In this document: one piece after another, positions 54,148 to 63,134 of the stretch
Position numbering within the stretch: the first letter of the stretch is position 1
Layout: each line of letters starts with the position of its first letter
Translations under genes and position numbers: made by a program
Assembly (NCBI RefSeq): GCF_000686725.1
Contig: NZ_JMLK01000008.1
Location: 248,001-312,000, forward strand
Length of the DNA stretch: 64,000 nucleotides
Reading direction: 5' to 3'
Source of the DNA: Clostridium akagii DSM 12554
Lineage (GTDB): Bacteria; Bacillota; Clostridia; Clostridiales; Clostridiaceae
The notes under the pieces: generated by a model
The model's input: the letters and a program-made list of their open reading frames with translations, nothing else
The model's database searches: none
Told to the model about the DNA's origin: nothing

Positions 54148-55932
54148 CTAATATGTTACATTTGTGCAGTTTGTCAAAGTCCAAGGATTTGTCATGCCTT
54201 TGAAAGTTATATTAGTAAATGTACTATTAGTCATATAAGTTAAGCTAGCACCCAAAGTATTTGCAAATGATACATTATTAAAGTGTATGTCAGTGTGTGC
54301 TCCACCGTTTAAGCCATCTACAAATATTCCATAACTCTTAGATCCATTAACGCTGCAATTACTAACAAAAATGTGTTTGAATATAGGTAGATCTGGAGCA
54401 GATGTATAAGAACCAGTTGCACTTGAATTAGTATATGCAGATGTAAATATAAATGGTTGTCCTTCACCATCAGTAATGTTTTTTAATGCAGAATCACGGA
54501 AATAAATGTTTTGTGCTCCTCCACCTATTCCTTGAGCTGATTTACAACGAAGACCAGAACCTGTTCCATTGATAACATTATCTTCTGCTAATATGTTATC
54601 AATACCTGCAGCCGTATAGCTACCAGCAACTACAGCACCATGTCCATGTGCAAAGTAATTGTCAAATATCCAAATGTTACTTACAGGAGGAAGAGCTTCA
54701 CCTTGCACTCCCCTTCCAGCTGAAAAGTTTACATCATCATCACCAGTGTCAAAAACGCTATTCATAACAATTAACCCCTGTGCGTTATAGTCTATTCCAT
54801 CTGCGTTATTACAACCATAGGTTTTAACTAAAGCACCGTTTATCACCATATTATTACATTTGGCTGTTTGCATAGTTTGTTGTGCCGGATTCTCAAATGA
54901 AAGTCCATCACCTAAATATACATTACTTATATTGCTTAGTGAGAGTAAAACTGATCTTGTTGAATAAGCTTGTACACTAGAAAGACCTTCACTTATTCCT
55001 AAATTGTATTGATTGGCTGCAAGATCACCATTTTGTTTAACTGTTGATATAGAACTTGATAATGCAACTGGAAACCCTGTTCCTGCTTGTGGAGTACCTT
55101 GCTTCCAGCCACTTCCGTCAATTATACCAGTTCCTATAATTTTAAGGCTTTGAACTGAACTAGTACCAACAGCATTAATAAGTGCATTATTTTTGCTGCC
55201 TTTTGATACAGGATGAGCACTGCTTATATAGTCTTGTGAATTATCAGAACCAAGCAATTCCCCATCTACTCTTAAAATCATATTATCCTTTAACCAAAGA
55301 GAACCTGATTTGAAAGTTTTGCCTGCTGGAATTAGAACTTCCCCACCTGAAGTACAAGCATTAATAGCTGCTTGAATGGCATTGGTATCAATAGTTGTAC
55401 CATCTCCAACTGCACCGTAACTCGTAACATTAAAAATTGTTGGTATTTGATCTGTACTTTGAACTATTGTACTACTTTGGCTAAGTACATTTCCTGTAGT
55501 ATCTACAGCCTTAATTACAAAGCTATAAGCGGTATTAGGCGTAAGTCCTGTAGCTATATAATTATGCATACTTGTTTTTACAGCTGAACTATTGCTAGTA
55601 TCATTATAAAAGTTGTCAGTGTACTGCTTAGACTGTGAAGCAGTGTTATTATTTGCATTACCTATAAATTTTCCATTCATGTATATATTGTAGTTTGCGA
55701 TAGTACTGTAATCAGCTGGCTTTTCCCATGCTAATGTAATATTATTGTTATCGTGTGCAATGACAGATACAACTAAATTATTAGATGGTTTTGTTGCATC
55801 TGATACTGCTGATGAAGCAATTGATGAAGTAACTGTTGCTGCACTTACATTATATGATCTTATGCCATAAGGACACATAAGAATAGCTGCTGCTACAGTA
55901 AGTAATGTTGTTTTTGTTTTAAATTTAATCAT
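54148..55932 (-). CDS. Secreted polygalacturonase, family GH28, with FnIII domain
   Basis: 594 residues: signal peptide (to about 31), a fibronectin type III domain (about 50-160; NITLAWEKPADYSTIANYNI, TAYSFVIKAVD), then a GH28 beta-helix. Catalytic and substrate residues are present: NADGID (376-381), DTGDDD (395-400), GHG (430-432) and R462-x-K464. It hydrolyses the galacturonan backbone; the FnIII-GH28 order resembles exo-poly-alpha-galacturonosidases, so exo action is possible. A GGGGGG run supports the start. It complements the PL9 and PL4 enzymes next to it. Confidence 0.92.
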   Translation of the reverse strand: MIKFKTKTTLLTVAAAILMCPYGIRSYNVSAATVTSSIASSAVSDATKPSNNLVVSVIAHDNNNITLAWEKPADYSTIANYNIYMNGKFIGNANNNTASQSKQYTDNFYNDTSNSSAVKTSMHNYIATGLTPNTAYSFVIKAVDTTGNVLSQSSTIVQSTDQIPTIFNVTSYGAVGDGTTIDTNAIQAAINACTSGGEVLIPAGKTFKSGSLWLKDNMILRVDGELLGSDNSQDYISSAHPVSKGSKNNALINAVGTSSVQSLKIIGTGIIDGSGWKQGTPQAGTGFPVALSSSISTVKQNGDLAANQYNLGISEGLSSVQAYSTRSVLLSLSNISNVYLGDGLSFENPAQQTMQTAKCNNMVINGALVKTYGCNNADGIDYNAQGLIVMNSVFDTGDDDVNFSAGRGVQGEALPPVSNIWIFDNYFAHGHGAVVAGSYTAAGIDNILAEDNVINGTGSGLRCKSAQGIGGGAQNIYFRDSALKNITDGEGQPFIFTSAYTNSSATGSYTSAPDLPIFKHIFVSNCSVNGSKSYGIFVDGLNGGAHTDIHFNNVSFANTLGASLTYMTNSTFTNITFKGMTNPWTLTNCTNVTY

Positions 55933-56021
55933 TTGAATTGTTCCCCCCCATAAAAGTTTTTATTAATTGGTTGTAGACTATTTATTACATGTTTTCTAAA
56001 TTTTCAATTAATCTTATATAT

Positions 56022-56054
56022 TTATTCTATCTGTTTCAACCTCAAAAATTTCAT
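56022..56054 (-). CDS. 10-codon ORF with an ideal ribosome site
   Basis: MKFLRLKQIE behind AAAAGGAGG at perfect spacing, 90 bp before the GH28 gene. Too short to judge; it may be a leader peptide or the surviving first codons of a lost gene. Included because the initiation site is among the strongest in the window. Confidence 0.3.
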   Translation of the reverse strand: MKFLRLKQIE

Positions 56055-56059
56055 AAACT

Positions 56060-56190
56060 CACCTCCTTTTAAACAATTTGACCAGTTGTAGTGTCCTATT
56101 GTAACCTTTACAATGTTACTTGCAGACCCTACAGCAACTGATGAACCAAATCCAATTGCTTTATTAAGAATAGCATTTACCTTTTGTCAC
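56060..56190 (-). pseudogene. Short coding remnant, family unknown
   Basis: The minus strand reads KVNAILNKAIGFGSSVAVGS then ASNIVKVTIGHYNWSNC, uninterrupted but without a start; it runs into the ribosome site of the 10-codon ORF. Composition is protein-like (Gly/Ala/Val helix-rich). Probably the end of a truncated gene. Confidence 0.35.
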
Positions 56191-56390
56191 ATCACCATTT
56201 TTATTGAAATTATACAATAAGGTGAAATATTAAACTATTTATTGTATATATTACCATAAATTATTCATAAATCAACTATTTTTCAACGGTTTGTTTAAAA
56301 TTATAATGGCAATTTTCTTATACAAAAATTTCCATTATAATTTGATGTAGTGGTAGTCATCGGATAAATTTTTTTTAAAGTCCTTATTCA

Positions 56391-56422
56391 TAAAAAGCAA
56401 CCACATAAGCAGTTGCTTTTTA
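56391..56422. terminator. Intrinsic terminator hairpin
   Basis: TAAAAAGCAAC (56391-56401) and complement (56412-56422). No intact gene immediately before it on either strand, so it is likely left over from a lost gene. Confidence 0.6.
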
Positions 56423-56447
56423 TATATTAATTTTAAAGAAAATTATA

Positions 56448-56594
56448 GTCATAAAGTGATTTGGTTCTGGAATTGAAGCTTTACTAATTGCATTTTCATT
56501 TGTTATTGCTTTAGTCATTATGATTATAGGTACTTATTTTGCTTCAACAGAAGATCATACCCATATTGATACTCATAAGGAATATACTAATTAA
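56448..56594 (+). pseudogene. DMT (EamA) transporter remnant (copy B)
   Basis: Near-identical to parts of copy A (43445-43887) but with an internal deletion of roughly 195 bp and others, and a TGA early in frame. Ends with the same His-containing tail and TAA. Confidence 0.8.
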
Positions 56595-56601
56595 CATAAA
56601 T

Positions 56602-56727
56602 CCACACATGATTTTAGTAAAAGAATAACACCATTAATATTTAAAAGGCGTATAACTGAAATGTTATACGCCTTTTTTATTTTAAAATGCTTATGATAAT
56701 CATCATATTGAAATTACTTTGCCAAAG
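56602..56727. repeat. Duplicated downstream region of the DMT gene (copy B), with intact terminator
   Basis: Matches 43990-44115. Here the terminator is intact: AAAAGGCGTATAAC (56643-56656) and complement (56663-56676) followed by a T-run. Confidence 0.78.
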
Positions 56728-56812
56728 GCAAAAACCTTTAGAGTATAAAAAATTAAGAACTTCATGATTTTTAAATCCTTAGCGTATAATTTCCGCGTTT
56801 TGCTCCCGGTAC
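56725..56812. repeat. 88-bp direct repeat, right copy
   Basis: 85/88 match to 49569-49656 in the same orientation. It forms the last 14 codons of the truncated RipA-like frame, so its arrival cut that gene. Confidence 0.85.
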
Positions 56813-57064
56813 GCCATTTACAAGGTAGCAACTATAAGAAAATACAAAACCCACTGCGCATACAATAAGTATCGAATTATTGTTTATCTTACCAACCTTA
56901 CTTACTAAATGAAAATATCCTGCAAAGATTAAATCTATAAATATCCAAAAATATCTTGCTCTCTTCCAGTAAATATCTATTTCGAATTTTCTAATATTAA
57001 GAGCAAATCCTAATGCTTTCTCTTGCATAGAATCAGCCTCATTATTAACATTTGATTTTTTCAT
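56771..57064 (-). pseudogene. RipA-like octameric membrane protein, C-terminus lost
   Basis: 97 codons. Residues 1-80 contain the family block RKFEIDIYWKRARYFWIFID, a first TM helix (LIFAGYFHLV) and part of a second (ILIVCAVGFVFSYSCYLV). Full-length relatives continue for another 80-100 residues. Here the frame enters the 88-bp repeat and stops after GAKRGNYTLRI, residues encoded by the repeat. The ribosome site is weak. So a truncated gene; whether the stump is expressed is unknown. Confidence 0.68.
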
Positions 57065-57364
57065 ATTCTCTGAGTAACATTATTCTTTAAATACATTTTT
57101 TTCTATGGACAAAATAAATGACTGCATCCCTTTAATTTTTTCAATATCTTTATATGTTTTTATCCCGTTTTTGTAGCATTTAATAGCATCCCAAAACTAC
57201 ACACACTTTAGGGTGTAAAAATTAGGTACTTTATAATGTAAGTTGAAAAATAAGCAGTTAATAACTGTCCTTTAAATCACATCACATGATTCTTGTATTC
57301 AAAACAAACTACCATTGATATATTTCATTTTGTTTATATTTGTGAAACATGAGTTAAATCAATT
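57065..57364. other. 300-bp gap between the mosaic and the defence island
   Basis: AT-rich, no gene or strong hairpin seen; holds the 3' flank of the HNH gene. Confidence 0.5.
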
Positions 57365-58333
57365 TTAAACAAATTTAACATTATACTCTTTTAAAAGATC
57401 TTGAGTTAGCTTTGAAAGAGGTCGCTTTCCTACTTCATCTAATTCTAAATAGTTAGAGTAGATCATTTGTTTTACTTCATCTGAAGAACTAAAAGCTTCA
57501 GGAAAACTGCAATATATGCTTTCAAAGAAATCATCATTGAATATTATTGACTTCTTAATAATTTCTCTTGCATAGTCATTATGTTGTGTATATAAATAAT
57601 CAATTTTAAATGCTTCATTGTAGGCTTTGATTATATCAGTATAAGCAGCATCACCTGAAAGTATTATAGATAATTTCTTGTTTTCATCAAACCATGCATC
57701 TAATTCATCAAAATCTGTTTCAAATACTATTTTGTCATCAAAAGATTCTTCATATGGGTAACATATTGGTTGATTTATTACATCTACATAATTGTCACTC
57801 TTTCCTTTATTACACCCACTACAACATGGCACAATATTAAATATTGAAATAGCTAGATACGGATATTGACTTTTAGGAAAATAATGGTCCAATTCTGGCT
57901 TTTGTCTATTTACTACAGTAAACGTATAGCTTCTATTGCAATATGGGCACACTTTAGCGTCAATTTCTTCCAAAAAATTATATGCCCATTTTCTCTTTGA
58001 AAAATTTTTGAAGAGATTCTCGAATTCTTTTTGAATTTCTTCCTTTACCTTTTTAACTAATAATAAATTCGATCCTGCATCTTTATAAATGAGTGGTTCA
58101 AATTGATTAATAAGTTCAATGATTTTTAGCTTTGAATCTGTACATATTAGTTTTTCTATCTTTTTTTCATCTAGAACTCCTTTGGAATTTTGAAACCAAT
58201 TATAGAAATTGGTATATCCTTTTAAATTGTCTAATTTATCTTTTATTTTTTTATATCCTTGCTTTCTCCCAAAATCTATTTTATGATATTTCTTTATTTT
58301 ATTTTTTTTATTCTCAATATTAATTTTTATCAT
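57365..58333 (-). CDS. HNH endonuclease, PtuB-like (Septu-type system)
   Basis: 322 residues. A central HNH domain with treble-clef zinc ligands: CPYCNRSY (129-136), catalytic KPELDHYFPKS (145-155; D149/H150) and PCCSGCNKGKSD (169-180). N- and C-terminal parts are helical. HNH proteins encoded directly after a large AAA ATPase, as here (9-bp gap), are the PtuB partner of Septu anti-phage systems; the ATPase holds the nuclease until infection. AAGGTG 5 nt before the ATG supports the start. Exact Septu subtype cannot be given from sequence alone. Confidence 0.83.
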   Translation of the reverse strand: MIKINIENKKNKIKKYHKIDFGRKQGYKKIKDKLDNLKGYTNFYNWFQNSKGVLDEKKIEKLICTDSKLKIIELINQFEPLIYKDAGSNLLLVKKVKEEIQKEFENLFKNFSKRKWAYNFLEEIDAKVCPYCNRSYTFTVVNRQKPELDHYFPKSQYPYLAISIFNIVPCCSGCNKGKSDNYVDVINQPICYPYEESFDDKIVFETDFDELDAWFDENKKLSIILSGDAAYTDIIKAYNEAFKIDYLYTQHNDYAREIIKKSIIFNDDFFESIYCSFPEAFSSSDEVKQMIYSNYLELDEVGKRPLSKLTQDLLKEYNVKFV

Positions 58334-58342
58334 TCTTTCACC

Positions 58343-60379
58343 TTAGTCCAAACTTTCATTAATTTCATTAATCATTTTCTCAAGTCTAATTTTCAAACTA
58401 ATAAGTTTTTCCCGTTCAATATTTATTGATGGTGATTCTTTCTCATTTGGAATAGCTTGATGGTTCTCATTGCAATTGCTCAATCTTTTTTTATACATGC
58501 TAAATATTTTTCGCTTAATAACTGGCTCGCCTATCGTTTCAATGATATTAAGTACATCACTATCTTCATAATCAAACTGTTTTGGATTTTTCAATTTTTT
58601 AATTACAAAATTTATTTTACTTTTTGCATATTCTCCTATTTCACCTTTCCCACTTAAAAAGAATGCATCATTAAATAATTGATATATATTAGCAGCAAAA
58701 GTTTCTTTATGCCTATTTCTGTTATCAATTATAGACCCATTATTCTTTTTCCTAATATAAACAGTATTAGCAACAGGAACATCTGAAAGCACTATTGGTG
58801 AATGTGTTGCAAATATTATCTGTATTTTTTTCTCTGGAAATTGGATATTCAACTCATTTAAAAGATACTTAATAAATTTTCGTTGCCAATCTGGGTGACA
58901 GTATAGTTCTATCTCATCAATGAGTAACAAAATATTTTTTTTTGTTGAGTTTATAACGTTAGAGTTTATTTTATTGAAAAATGGAATCAGATTTAATCTA
59001 GAGAAAAGATTCAAGTATGCTCTTTCTCCTGATGAAAATTTAAGATTTTCTATATTGAGATATTTTAAAATAAAGGAAAATGGCGCTGTTGCAACTTGAT
59101 TAATTAATTCAATAAAATTTTTATAAGCTTCTCTATTCTTATCTAAATCAACTTCAATCCATTTTTCATATGCCATATCATTAGTTGGCAATGAGTTATT
59201 TCTAAATTCACAACCTAATATAATATTCTCTAATTTTCTAATTTCATTAGCTGCATTACTGTAGTAATATATAATTTCATTATCTTCTTCATAAAATTTT
59301 GTCTTAACTAGATCAATACAATTATCAAATAATGCATTCTCCCCAATAGGATTATCAATATAATCTTGTTTAATGATATTATATATAAAATCTATTTCGA
59401 ATATTAGATTTAATTTCATTCTAACATTCAAATCATGAATATTACATTTGTTACTTTTTATAAAATTGTCCCAAATTTTTATTTTGTTTTCAATCAAATT
59501 GTAATAATTAATGCTTGAAATATATGTTTTAGGTTTTTTATCTTTTTTTCTATATAAAACATTTATAAGTAAATCACTTGAAAGTAATAGATTTGTGGAT
59601 ATTTTCCCTGCAAAACTTTTAAATTGACCTTTCTTACTATTCAAATAATTAAAATACAATACATCACATATTGCCTGAAAATCTATATCTGTTTTTTCTG
59701 ATATGATTATATCTTGAAGCCCATTATACAAATTATCTTTTATTATAGTTTCAGGAAATGATACAGTCTTTCTATAGAAATGATTCCCAAATAGGCTCAT
59801 ACTTTGTGGTATTAGGGCAATTTTACTCACAACCCGCCCCTCACTTGTCCATCCCCTTAAGTCAGAATTATAAATACCATTTGATAAATAAATTTTTGTA
59901 ACTTCATTTAAATACAATTGTTTCTCAAACATTTTATTGTAACTATCGTTATTTACTTGTATTATGTATATACTTTTGTATTCACTTGTAATATTTTCTT
60001 CCAAATTATGTATGGCTATGATTTGTTCATTATTTTTATAGATCTGAATTGTTTTGGATTCTTCATAATTAATTTTCGAACTATCTGTATATTCTTTTCT
60101 CTTCTCTTTATTTTTAGGCATTATATCGTTCTCAAATATATATTTAAGAAGCGTAGTTTTTCCTGCTCCATTTTCACCAACAAGAGCAGAAACATTATCA
60201 ATTACATCATTTTTGAATAGGTTGTAATAATTAACATTCTGTATAACTTCTAGTTTGTGTGATTTTATGTCAAATCTAATATTATACTCGTCATTAATGC
60301 AAATATCTTGTTTTCTAAAAATACCATTTCGAGTGCGATTAATCCAAACATATAATAATTCTATGATGAACACCTCCAT
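58343..60379 (-). CDS. AAA/ABC-type ATPase, PtuA-like (Septu-type system)
   Basis: About 678 residues. Walker A ALVGENGAGKTTLL near the N-terminus, long divergent insert, ABC-like signature FSSGERAYLNL, Walker B NILLLIDEIELYCHPDWQ and H-loop FATHSPIVLSD: the SMC/OLD-like architecture of PtuA. Coupled to the HNH gene downstream, it should act as the sensor/regulatory ATPase. The start is unclear: ATG at 60379 has no ribosome site before it, while GGAGG lies just after it and is 8 nt from an ATA at 60364, giving a typical short start (ELLYVWINRTRNG). Either is possible; the frame is open to a GTG at 60400. Confidence 0.82.
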   Translation of the reverse strand: MEVFIIELLYVWINRTRNGIFRKQDICINDEYNIRFDIKSHKLEVIQNVNYYNLFKNDVIDNVSALVGENGAGKTTLLKYIFENDIMPKNKEKRKEYTDSSKINYEESKTIQIYKNNEQIIAIHNLEENITSEYKSIYIIQVNNDSYNKMFEKQLYLNEVTKIYLSNGIYNSDLRGWTSEGRVVSKIALIPQSMSLFGNHFYRKTVSFPETIIKDNLYNGLQDIIISEKTDIDFQAICDVLYFNYLNSKKGQFKSFAGKISTNLLLSSDLLINVLYRKKDKKPKTYISSINYYNLIENKIKIWDNFIKSNKCNIHDLNVRMKLNLIFEIDFIYNIIKQDYIDNPIGENALFDNCIDLVKTKFYEEDNEIIYYYSNAANEIRKLENIILGCEFRNNSLPTNDMAYEKWIEVDLDKNREAYKNFIELINQVATAPFSFILKYLNIENLKFSSGERAYLNLFSRLNLIPFFNKINSNVINSTKKNILLLIDEIELYCHPDWQRKFIKYLLNELNIQFPEKKIQIIFATHSPIVLSDVPVANTVYIRKKNNGSIIDNRNRHKETFAANIYQLFNDAFFLSGKGEIGEYAKSKINFVIKKLKNPKQFDYEDSDVLNIIETIGEPVIKRKIFSMYKKRLSNCNENHQAIPNEKESPSINIEREKLISLKIRLEKMINEINESLD

Positions 60380-60542
60380 TATTAATAAATATGTAACCAC
60401 ATTTAATAATAACTATCCATTATCATCAACCTATCCACTTTTATAAATTCATGAGTATGTTAGTCATTGTGGTGTTGTTTTTTCATTTTATAATCATGGG
60501 TCTAACCAAATAGTGTAGACACTTATAAAATTAATTTATTTA

Positions 60543-60929
60543 CTATAGTGGCCAGAATTTTCTTTCTACCCCAAATGAACCTTTTTGATTTGGGGTAAAT
60601 TTCAATTTTCTACAATATTTTTTATATTCTTTTTCTAATTCTAAATCAAAAGCTGGTCTACAACCTAATATACTCGAAATTGCTGGGTTTGTTTCTTTAC
60701 CATCCTTATACTCATTATTCAAATGTGCATCTATATTATTATCTGAATATCCGATAAATCTACTTGGATAAAATTTATACGAACCTTCATTTTTCAAAAC
60801 AATAAAGCATGTGCCTTTTTTTATTAGCGCTAAAGCAAACTCTTTTTCTTTTTCACCCGCCTTGGTTATATAATCATCCAATAACGTGACATTCTTTAAA
60901 ATTTCGCTTTTATTTTGTACTAAAACCAC
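60543..60929 (-). CDS. Small unassigned protein between two defence systems
   Basis: 128 residues from a GTG behind GAGGAGG. Residues about 40-90 (FIVLKNEGSYKFYPSRFIGY, then AHLNNEYKDGKETNPAISSI) resemble, from memory, an N-terminal domain found on some HNH or restriction-type nucleases, but no nuclease motif follows; the chain ends in a Lys/Phe-rich tail (GSFGVERKFWPL). It is upstream of the PtuA-like gene by about 140 bp and downstream of qatD, so its partner is unclear. It may be a stand-alone target-recognition or accessory domain. Low certainty on family. Confidence 0.6.
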   Translation of the reverse strand: MVLVQNKSEILKNVTLLDDYITKAGEKEKEFALALIKKGTCFIVLKNEGSYKFYPSRFIGYSDNNIDAHLNNEYKDGKETNPAISSILGCRPAFDLELEKEYKKYCRKLKFTPNQKGSFGVERKFWPL

Positions 60930-61122
60930 ATTAAACTCCTCCTCAAATCTATCTACATACTTTCTATTTTATTTGGTTTATATTTTTCTTTTACTATTTC
61001 ATAAAAATATATAATTGATTTTATTTCTTGGTGCTCATATGGTACTGCCAGACTACATTATTATTAAACCTACACATATAATCCTTTACATATAAGTATA
61101 TAAATAACGCGCCGTTATTTGT

Positions 61123-61854
61123 TCAACTCAGTAGATTCTTGAAATTGTTTTTCACTATTCTTTGAATTGTTTCTATACTCACATTATGCATATGACAAAG
61201 ATAAGCATAAACATTATCTAAAAAATTCAGATCATAGTGATCGTTCAAGCCATAAGTAAATGGTGCATCACTCTCTATCAGAATCCTATCCAAGGGTATA
61301 AAATTTATTATTTTTTTCCCTGATATGCTTCTAATCATTTGATGGTTGATTGAAAAATAAAACCCGCGAGAAATAGCTATTTGTATATATCTCAGGTTGC
61401 CTGTATACCAATGTAATATCACTTTTCCAGTATAGTTTTCAAGTATGTCAATAACTTCCTTAGTCGCTTTCCTAGAATGGACGCTTAGAATTTTGTCATC
61501 AAAATTACGGCATGCTTCAACAATTCTCTTGAAAATTTTCACTTGACAGTGTTTATTTTCAAAGTTATTAACAGTAAAATCTAAACCTATTTCACCGATA
61601 TATCTGGTTCGTCCTATGTTTTTCAAAAAAACAGGTAACTGTTGCTGATATTCATATGCTAGTTCCGGGTGAAACCCTAATGCCAATTTAAAATATTTAT
61701 ATCCACAATAGTTTTTCATGTATTTTTCAAATAGAACCGGCAAATTCGTCACAGCTATTGTATAAGATTGGGTTTCTTCGATGAATCTTACTACTTTATC
61801 TCTATCCTTATATAAATCAAAGTGCATATGCGCATCCATCGAAAAACTCCTCAT
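61123..61854 (-). CDS. qatD: TatD-family metal nuclease of a Qat system
   Basis: 243 residues. HxH (DAHMHFD, His9/His11), GEIGLDF, SVHSRKATKE, ILHWYTG and the final ESDAPF show an intact TatD-type TIM-barrel metal hydrolase, shorter than housekeeping TatD (about 255-260) and encoded last in an operon with qatB and qatC. In Qat systems QatD is thought to be the nuclease effector or processing enzyme. Its ATG overlaps the qatC stop (ATGA) with GGAGGG 6 nt upstream. Confidence 0.88.
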   Translation of the reverse strand: MRSFSMDAHMHFDLYKDRDKVVRFIEETQSYTIAVTNLPVLFEKYMKNYCGYKYFKLALGFHPELAYEYQQQLPVFLKNIGRTRYIGEIGLDFTVNNFENKHCQVKIFKRIVEACRNFDDKILSVHSRKATKEVIDILENYTGKVILHWYTGNLRYIQIAISRGFYFSINHQMIRSISGKKIINFIPLDRILIESDAPFTYGLNDHYDLNFLDNVYAYLCHMHNVSIETIQRIVKNNFKNLLS

Positions 61855-63134
61855 CCTCTTCCCTCCAAATATTTACCTACCTCTTTCATTCCTCTAATAT
61901 ATAATTGCGTAAATTTATCAATATCATAAGTAATGGGACCGGATTTTTGTATTGATAAGAATGAGTATTTAGGGTTGAATCTTTCAAGACCAAGTTTATA
62001 TGAGTTAATATTGGTTTTCGCAGTTGGTCCACTTGTAAAAGACGCATCAAAATACTCACTATTATCAATAAGTCCCGCCCTTTTTATTGCTGCCTTTCGT
62101 ATCACGCATGGTAAACAGTACCCACAATGGCAAGATTTTGTTGCTCCACGCATTCTTCCCTGATCCGGATGTGAACACGACATTGTATTATGCAATTCAC
62201 CTTTTAGTAAATCTTGATTTTTACACTGTAAAAGCATCTCACCCTTAGTTAAATATTGATATGGATTTCTAAGAGAAACACTTAATCCTAACTTACCAAT
62301 CAACTCTTGTAGCATTTGTATATAATATGGGTGAGTAGTCCGGGTGCTACTTGTTCCTAATCTCGAATTTGTAAAGGGAATATTCAATGATATCATTCCA
62401 TTTTCTGGTATGATCATTTCAACTGGCTTACCTATTGCTGATGCCAAAGCTATAGCATGAGAAAAAAACATAAATGATCTGGTTCTTGTTGTGTCTTCTT
62501 TTCCTTTATTAACCGAAGCATAAAACTGGCAAAAATCACTTTCTTCTAAATTGTATTGTTCTATAAATCTAGCTTTTAGCATATCTTGATACTCTTTTGT
62601 TCCTTTGCCTCCTCCATAATGACTCACAAACAGTGTATTATCATCTAATGTTTGTAGAATATCAATCACACCTATAAATGAATCTAAACCGCCAGAAAAC
62701 ATACAAACTCTATCATAACTTTTGTGTAAAACTTTTGAAGCAATCATTTTATCTCTATAGCGGACTTCCTCTTTGTCCAATTCTCTTCCCCTAAAATGAA
62801 TAACCCAGCTATCACCGCTCAAAAAACCAATCATCTTCTGCAGTAGATCTCGATTTATATTCCATTTTTCTAAATTTAATACTGGAATATATAATTCGAT
62901 TTTTCGGCTCCAACTATCATTAGCATCTTTTCTAAGTACCAATCTATCTGTTGCAAATACCATGAGCGAAATATACAACAAATCAAGTGCTGCCAAATCA
63001 TAGAACTGATCCATTTTTCTTATCTTTTTCCAAAATGTATATGTAAATTTTTTTTTATCTGAAAGATTGATTTCAAAGTTTTGTTTATCTGTAGAAAAAT
63101 CATCATTCGATGATACTTTGCATGAAATAATCAT
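61851..63134 (-). CDS. qatC: QueC-like protein of a Qat system
   Basis: About 427 residues. An extra N-terminal domain (1-140), then a PP-loop ATPase domain with SGGLDS (147-152), as in 7-cyano-7-deazaguanine synthase QueC, and near the C-terminus a zinc-ligand set (SCSHPDQGR, then SCHCGYCLPCVIRKAA). QueC makes preQ0; QatC is thought to use a related chemistry in phage defence, possibly modifying a protein. Start at 63134, overlapping the qatB stop and 6 nt from GGAGGG. Confidence 0.9.
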   Translation of the reverse strand: MIISCKVSSNDDFSTDKQNFEINLSDKKKFTYTFWKKIRKMDQFYDLAALDLLYISLMVFATDRLVLRKDANDSWSRKIELYIPVLNLEKWNINRDLLQKMIGFLSGDSWVIHFRGRELDKEEVRYRDKMIASKVLHKSYDRVCMFSGGLDSFIGVIDILQTLDDNTLFVSHYGGGKGTKEYQDMLKARFIEQYNLEESDFCQFYASVNKGKEDTTRTRSFMFFSHAIALASAIGKPVEMIIPENGMISLNIPFTNSRLGTSSTRTTHPYYIQMLQELIGKLGLSVSLRNPYQYLTKGEMLLQCKNQDLLKGELHNTMSCSHPDQGRMRGATKSCHCGYCLPCVIRKAAIKRAGLIDNSEYFDASFTSGPTAKTNINSYKLGLERFNPKYSFLSIQKSGPITYDIDKFTQLYIRGMKEVGKYLEGRG

